A DNA stretch of 64,000 nucleotides, taken from positions 62,001 through 126,000 of the forward strand of contig NZ_RJAC01000011.1 in NCBI RefSeq assembly GCF_003999975.1, written 5' to 3'. This stretch comes from Actinoplanes solisilvae (GTDB lineage: Bacteria; Actinomycetota; Actinomycetes; Mycobacteriales; Micromonosporaceae). Both the position numbers and the translations under genes were made by a program. Below the pieces are notes generated by a model, which searched no databases, was not told the origin of the DNA, and worked only from the letters and a program-made list of their open reading frames with translations. This document shows positions 57,887-64,000 of the stretch, piece by piece. Positions within the stretch are counted from its first letter, which is position 1; each line of letters begins with the position of its first letter.

Positions 57887-58447
57887 GTGGCATCGCCACG
57901 CGCCGACGCGCCCAGCAAGATCATTTTGAGTGCTTCCGACCTGCAGCGGGTCGTTGATCGCATCGCTCATCAGATCCTCGAGAAGACCTCCGGCGCGACC
58001 GGAACCGTCCTTCTTGGAATCCCCACCCGCGGCGTTCCGCTGGCCCACCGGCTGGCCGCCCGCATTCACGCCTTCGAGGGCATCGACGTTCCCGTCGGGT
58101 CGCTCGACATCACGCTCTACCGCGATGACCTGCGCCTTCAGGCCACCCGCGCGCTCGGCAAGACCGAGTTGCCCGGCGGTGGCATCGACGGCCGGCGGGT
58201 CGTGCTGGTCGACGACGTGCTCTACAGCGGCCGCACCGTGCGCGCCGCTCTCGACGCCCTGAAGGACGAGGGCCGGCCCAGTTCGGTGCAGCTCGCGGTG
58301 CTGGTCGACCGCGGCCACCGGGAGCTGCCGATCCGCGCCGACTACGTGGGCAAGAACATTCCGACCTCGCTGGCCGAGAGCGTCCGCGTCTCACTGACCG
58401 AGACGGACGGGCTCGACGAGGTCAAACTCACCGGGGGCGACAAGTGA
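57887..58447 (+). CDS. pyrR: Pyrimidine operon regulator PyrR / uracil phosphoribosyltransferase
   Basis: PyrR is an RNA-binding regulator with UPRTase activity. The product is 186 aa from GTG 57887, which follows AAGGAGG by 6 nt. The PRPP motif VVLVDDVLYSGRTVRAAL is at about residues 97-114, and LGIPTRGVPLAHRLA is the N-terminal uracil/PRPP region. It heads the pyrR-pyrB-pyrC-carA-carB operon and ends in a GTGA overlap with pyrB. Confidence 0.95.
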   Translation: MASPRADAPSKIILSASDLQRVVDRIAHQILEKTSGATGTVLLGIPTRGVPLAHRLAARIHAFEGIDVPVGSLDITLYRDDLRLQATRALGKTELPGGGIDGRRVVLVDDVLYSGRTVRAALDALKDEGRPSSVQLAVLVDRGHRELPIRADYVGKNIPTSLAESVRVSLTETDGLDEVKLTGGDK

Positions 58448-59367
58448 TCAAGCATCTGCGCTCGGCCGCCGACCTGGACGCGGCCACCGCCACCCTGATC
58501 CTCGACACCGCCGGCGAGATGGCCGCGCTGGCCGGCCGCGAGGTGAAGAAACTTCCGACGCTGCGCGGGCGTACGGTGGTCAACCTCTTCTACGAGGACT
58601 CGACGCGCACCCGCATCTCGTTCGAGGCGGCCGCGAAGCGACTGTCCGCCGACGTCATCAACTTCTCGGCCAAGGGCTCCAGCGTGTCGAAGGGCGAAAG
58701 CCTCAAGGACACCGCGCTGACCCTGCAGGCGATGGGGGCCGACGCGGTCGTGATCCGGCACCCGGCTTCGGGCGCGCCGCACCGGCTGGCCCAGTGGGTC
58801 GACGGCTCGGTCGTCAACGCGGGTGACGGGACTCACGAACATCCGACGCAGGCGCTGCTCGACGCGTACACGATGCGGTCGCGGCTCGGTCGTCTCGACG
58901 GACTGAAGGTCGCGATCGTCGGGGACGTGCTGCACAGCCGGGTCGCGCGGTCGAACGTGCTGCTGCTGACCACGCTGGGCGCCGAGATCACGGTCGTGGG
59001 GCCGCCGACACTGATCCCGCTCGACCTGGCGGCCGCGCTCTCGCCCGCGACGAAAGTGTCGTACGACCTCGATAGCGTCCTTCCCGACATGGACGTCGTG
59101 ATGATGCTTCGAGTGCAGACCGAGCGCATGCAGGACTCGTACTTCCCCTCGGCCCGGGAATATAGCCGCCGCTACGGTCTCGACATCGCACGCATGCGCA
59201 AGCTGCCGGAGCACGCGATCGTCATGCACCCCGGCCCCATGAACCGCGGCATGGAGATCACCCCCGAGGTGGCCGACTCGTCGCGCTCCACGATCGTCGA
59301 GCAGGTCGCCAATGGCGTGAGCGCTCGCATGGCTGTTCTCTACCTGCTCCTGGGAGGCAAGGCATGA
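58444..59367 (+). CDS. pyrB: Aspartate carbamoyltransferase catalytic subunit
   Basis: PyrB makes carbamoyl-aspartate in pyrimidine synthesis. The product is 307 aa. The carbamoyl-phosphate site FYEDSTRTRISFE is at about 50-62, HPTQALLD near 133, and MHPGPMNRG near 262. No pyrI regulatory subunit is present. GTG start, coupled on both sides by 4-nt overlaps. Confidence 0.97.
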   Translation: MIKHLRSAADLDAATATLILDTAGEMAALAGREVKKLPTLRGRTVVNLFYEDSTRTRISFEAAAKRLSADVINFSAKGSSVSKGESLKDTALTLQAMGADAVVIRHPASGAPHRLAQWVDGSVVNAGDGTHEHPTQALLDAYTMRSRLGRLDGLKVAIVGDVLHSRVARSNVLLLTTLGAEITVVGPPTLIPLDLAAALSPATKVSYDLDSVLPDMDVVMMLRVQTERMQDSYFPSAREYSRRYGLDIARMRKLPEHAIVMHPGPMNRGMEITPEVADSSRSTIVEQVANGVSARMAVLYLLLGGKA

Positions 59368-60629
59368 CCTCATATCTGCTGCGCGGGGTTTCCGTGCTCG
59401 GGGCCGCCCCGGCCGATCTGCTGATCCGCGACGGGGTCATCTCCTCCGGCGCGCCGGAGGACGCCGAGATCATCGACGCGGACGGCCTGGTGGCGCTGCC
59501 GGGCCTGGTCGACCTGCACACCCACCTGCGCGAGCCGGGCCGCGAAGACGCCGAGACGGTCGAGACCGGGTCCCGTGCCGCGGCGCTCGGCGGCTACACG
59601 GCGGTCTTCGCGATGGCCAACACCTCGCCGGTCGCCGACACGGCCGGCGTGGTCGAGCAGGTCTGGCGCCTGGGTCGCGAGGCCGGGCTGGTCGACGTGC
59701 AGCCGATCGGCGCGGTCACCGTCGGGCTGGCCGGCAAGCAGCTCGCCGAGCTGGGCGCGATGGCGACCTCGGCCGCGGGCGTACGCATCTTCTCCGACGA
59801 CGGGCACTGCGTCGCCGACCCGCGCCTGATGCGCCGCGCCCTCGAATACGTGAAGGCGTTCGACGGCATCATCGCCCAGCACGCCGAGGAGCCCCGCCTC
59901 ACCGAGGGCGCCCAGATGCACGAGGGCGAGGTCAGCACCCGTCTCGGGCTCACCGGCTGGCCGGCCGTCGCCGAAGAGGCGATCATCGCGCGCGACGTGC
60001 TGCTGGCCGAGCACGTCGGCAGCCGCCTGCACGTCTGCCACGTCTCGACGGCCGGTTCGGTCGAGGTGCTGCGCCAGGCCAAGGCCCGCGGCGTGCGGGT
60101 GACGGCCGAGGTCACGCCCCACCACCTGTTGCTCACCGACGAGCTCGCCGCGTCCTACGACCCGGTCTACAAGGTCAACCCCCCATTGCGTACGGCCTCG
60201 GACGTGCACGCTCTGCGCGAAGCACTGATCGAGGGCGTCATCGACATCGTCGCCACCGACCACGCCCCGCACGCCGTGGAGGACAAGGAGTGCGAGTGGG
60301 CGTACGCGCGCCCGGGCATGGTCGGTCTCGAGACCGCGCTGCCGGTCGTGCTCTCGGTGCTGGGTGAGCGGTGGGAGCTGATCGCCGAGCGCATGAGCCG
60401 CACCCCCGCGCGCATCGCGGGCCTGACCGGGCACGGCACTGACTTGAAGGTCGGTCAACCGGCCAACCTCACGCTGGTGGACCCGTCCGCCCGGCGGGTC
60501 GTCGACCCGGCCGAGCTGGCGAGCCGCAGCCGCAACACACCGTACGCGGGCACCACCCTGCCGGGTCGCATCGTCGCGACCTTCCTCCGGGGCGAGCCGA
60601 CGGTCCTGGACGGGAAGGCTGTTAAGTAA
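59364..60629 (+). CDS. pyrC: Dihydroorotase
   Basis: This is a type I dihydroorotase, a zinc enzyme cyclising carbamoyl-aspartate. The product is 421 aa. DLHTHLREPG (about 51-60) gives the HxH ligands. HHLLLTDE and ATDHAPHAVEDK supply His and the catalytic Asp. It starts in an ATGA overlap with pyrB and its stop shares a base with the carA start (TAATG). Confidence 0.97.
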   Translation: MTSYLLRGVSVLGAAPADLLIRDGVISSGAPEDAEIIDADGLVALPGLVDLHTHLREPGREDAETVETGSRAAALGGYTAVFAMANTSPVADTAGVVEQVWRLGREAGLVDVQPIGAVTVGLAGKQLAELGAMATSAAGVRIFSDDGHCVADPRLMRRALEYVKAFDGIIAQHAEEPRLTEGAQMHEGEVSTRLGLTGWPAVAEEAIIARDVLLAEHVGSRLHVCHVSTAGSVEVLRQAKARGVRVTAEVTPHHLLLTDELAASYDPVYKVNPPLRTASDVHALREALIEGVIDIVATDHAPHAVEDKECEWAYARPGMVGLETALPVVLSVLGERWELIAERMSRTPARIAGLTGHGTDLKVGQPANLTLVDPSARRVVDPAELASRSRNTPYAGTTLPGRIVATFLRGEPTVLDGKAVK

Positions 60630-61786
60630 TGTCTCAACCCTTTTCCTCTGCAGCACGGCGAAGCCGTTTTGGCAGCTCAGCAATCCTCGTGCTGGAGGAC
60701 GGACGGACCTTCACCGGTCTCGCCTATGGGGCGATCGGTGAGACGTTCGGTGAGGCCGTCTTCACCACCGGCATGACCGGTTATCAAGAGACGCTGACCG
60801 ACCCGTCCTATCACCGGCAGGTCGTCGTGCAGACCGCGCCGCAGATCGGCAACACCGGCGTCAACTCCGAGGACGACGAATCCGACCGGATCTGGGTCGC
60901 TGGTTACGTCGTGCGTGACCCCGCGCGGCGGCCCTCGAACTGGCGCTCGACCGGTGATCTGGGAGATCGGCTCGCCGCCGAGGGCGTCGTCGGGATCAGC
61001 GGGATCGACACCCGCGCCCTGACCCGCCACCTGCGGTCGCGGGGCGCGATGCGGGTCGGTGTGTCATCTGTGGATCTTGACCCGCAGTCGCTGCTCGCTC
61101 GCGTGCAGGCCTCGCCGCAGATGGTCGGAGCCGACCTTTCCGCCGAAGTCACGACTTCTGAGCGTTATACGGTCGCGGCCGAGGGCGAGCACCGCTACAC
61201 CGTCGCCGCGCTCGACCTGGGCATCAAGCGCAACGTCTCGCGCCGGCTCGCCGCGCGCGGGGTCACCACGCACATCTTCCCGGCGTCGTCCTCGATCGAA
61301 GACCTGCTGTCGGTCAGCCCGGACGCGGTGTTCTTCTCGCCCGGCCCAGGCGACCCGGCCACCGCGGACGGACCGGTCGCGCTCGCCCGCGAGGTCATGC
61401 GCCGCGAGACGCCGCTGTTCGGCATCTGCTTCGGCAGCCAGATCCTGGGCCGTGCGCTCGGCTTCGGCACCTACAAGCTCGGGTATGGGCACCGCGGCAT
61501 CAACCAGCCGGTGCTCGACAAGACCACCGGCAAGGTCGAGGTGACCAGCCACAACCATGGATTCGCGGTCGACGCGCCGCTGAACACCGTGATCGACACC
61601 GACTTCGGCGGCGTCGAGGTCTCGCACGTCTGCCTCAACGACAACGTGGTCGAGGGCCTGCGTGGCCTCGAGGTCCCCGCGTTCACCGTCCAGTACCACC
61701 CCGAGGCCGCCGCCGGCCCGCACGACGCCGACTACCTGTTCGACCGGTTCGTCGAGCTGGTGGAGTTCTCCGGGAAGAAGGGCTGA
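60629..61786 (+). CDS. carA: Carbamoyl-phosphate synthase small subunit (glutaminase)
   Basis: CarA supplies ammonia from glutamine to CarB. The product is 385 aa. The class I amidotransferase triad is visible: GICFGSQ (Cys, about 270), and HPE in VQYHPEAAAG (His and Glu near 350). The N-terminal domain has TGMTGYQETLTDPSY. The first about 17 residues (Ser/Arg-rich) precede the usual start of the fold. A downstream start would lie in AILVLEDGRTF, but no good one is seen. Confidence 0.96.
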   Translation: MSQPFSSAARRSRFGSSAILVLEDGRTFTGLAYGAIGETFGEAVFTTGMTGYQETLTDPSYHRQVVVQTAPQIGNTGVNSEDDESDRIWVAGYVVRDPARRPSNWRSTGDLGDRLAAEGVVGISGIDTRALTRHLRSRGAMRVGVSSVDLDPQSLLARVQASPQMVGADLSAEVTTSERYTVAAEGEHRYTVAALDLGIKRNVSRRLAARGVTTHIFPASSSIEDLLSVSPDAVFFSPGPGDPATADGPVALAREVMRRETPLFGICFGSQILGRALGFGTYKLGYGHRGINQPVLDKTTGKVEVTSHNHGFAVDAPLNTVIDTDFGGVEVSHVCLNDNVVEGLRGLEVPAFTVQYHPEAAAGPHDADYLFDRFVELVEFSGKKG

Positions 61787-61788
61787 TC

Positions 61789-64000
<2,212 letters not shown>

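Overview
The window is a high-GC actinobacterial chromosome segment, roughly 70% G+C by eye with strongly G/C-biased third codon positions. Gene order fits the Micromonosporaceae, and Actinoplanes or a close relative is my best guess. Three lines support this: the conserved order ruvB-yajC-secD-secF-apt-relA-hisS; the order aspS-rarA-alaS-ruvX-mltG-aro-efp-nusB-bldD-pyr-car; and a FliA/WhiG-type sigma factor. The organism call is inference, because no rRNA is present. No tRNA, CRISPR array or prophage was seen.

Region by region: 1-12.7 kb holds the end of RuvB (split by a LAGLIDADG intein in its P-loop), the Sec accessory genes yajC-secD-secF, apt, the (p)ppGpp enzyme RelA, two membrane-anchored cyclophilin-like proteins, a metallo-hydrolase and hisS. 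From 12.7 to 32.4 kb lies a more accessory stretch. It contains an acyl-ACP desaturase behind a 31-bp palindrome, an MFS exporter, a cyanophycin-synthetase-like protein, a receptor Ser/Thr kinase with an extracellular CBM2-like domain and the sigma factor. It continues with a six-gene urease operon (A-B-C-F-G-D, no ureE), an amidohydrolase-RidA pair, a decayed IS200/IS605-type tnpB, a hemerythrin-like gene overlapping a D-amino-acid deaminase-like gene, and comB.

From 32.5 to 46 kb are aspS, a reductase-like gene, small membrane proteins, rarA coupled to a very large Gly/Pro/Gln-rich single-pass membrane protein, then DUF948-DUF6167-alaS-ruvX-mltG. From 47 to 53.9 kb is the shikimate block aroE-aroC-aroK and aroB-aroQ, interrupted by an oxidoreductase and a convergent ribbon-helix-helix/Clp_N gene, then efp and nusB. 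From 53.9 to 57 kb is a gene-poor stretch of looser composition with GNAT, an unknown and a Nudix gene. From 57 kb to the end are bldD and the divergent pyrimidine operon pyrR-pyrB-pyrC-carA-carB, which is led by a recognisable PyrR-binding RNA loop overlapping the pyrR ribosome-binding site.

Many genes are translationally coupled (ATGA, GTGA or TGATG overlaps). About ten lack a Shine-Dalgarno sequence and instead have a -10-like hexamer 6-8 nt before the start codon, which is the signature of leaderless transcripts.
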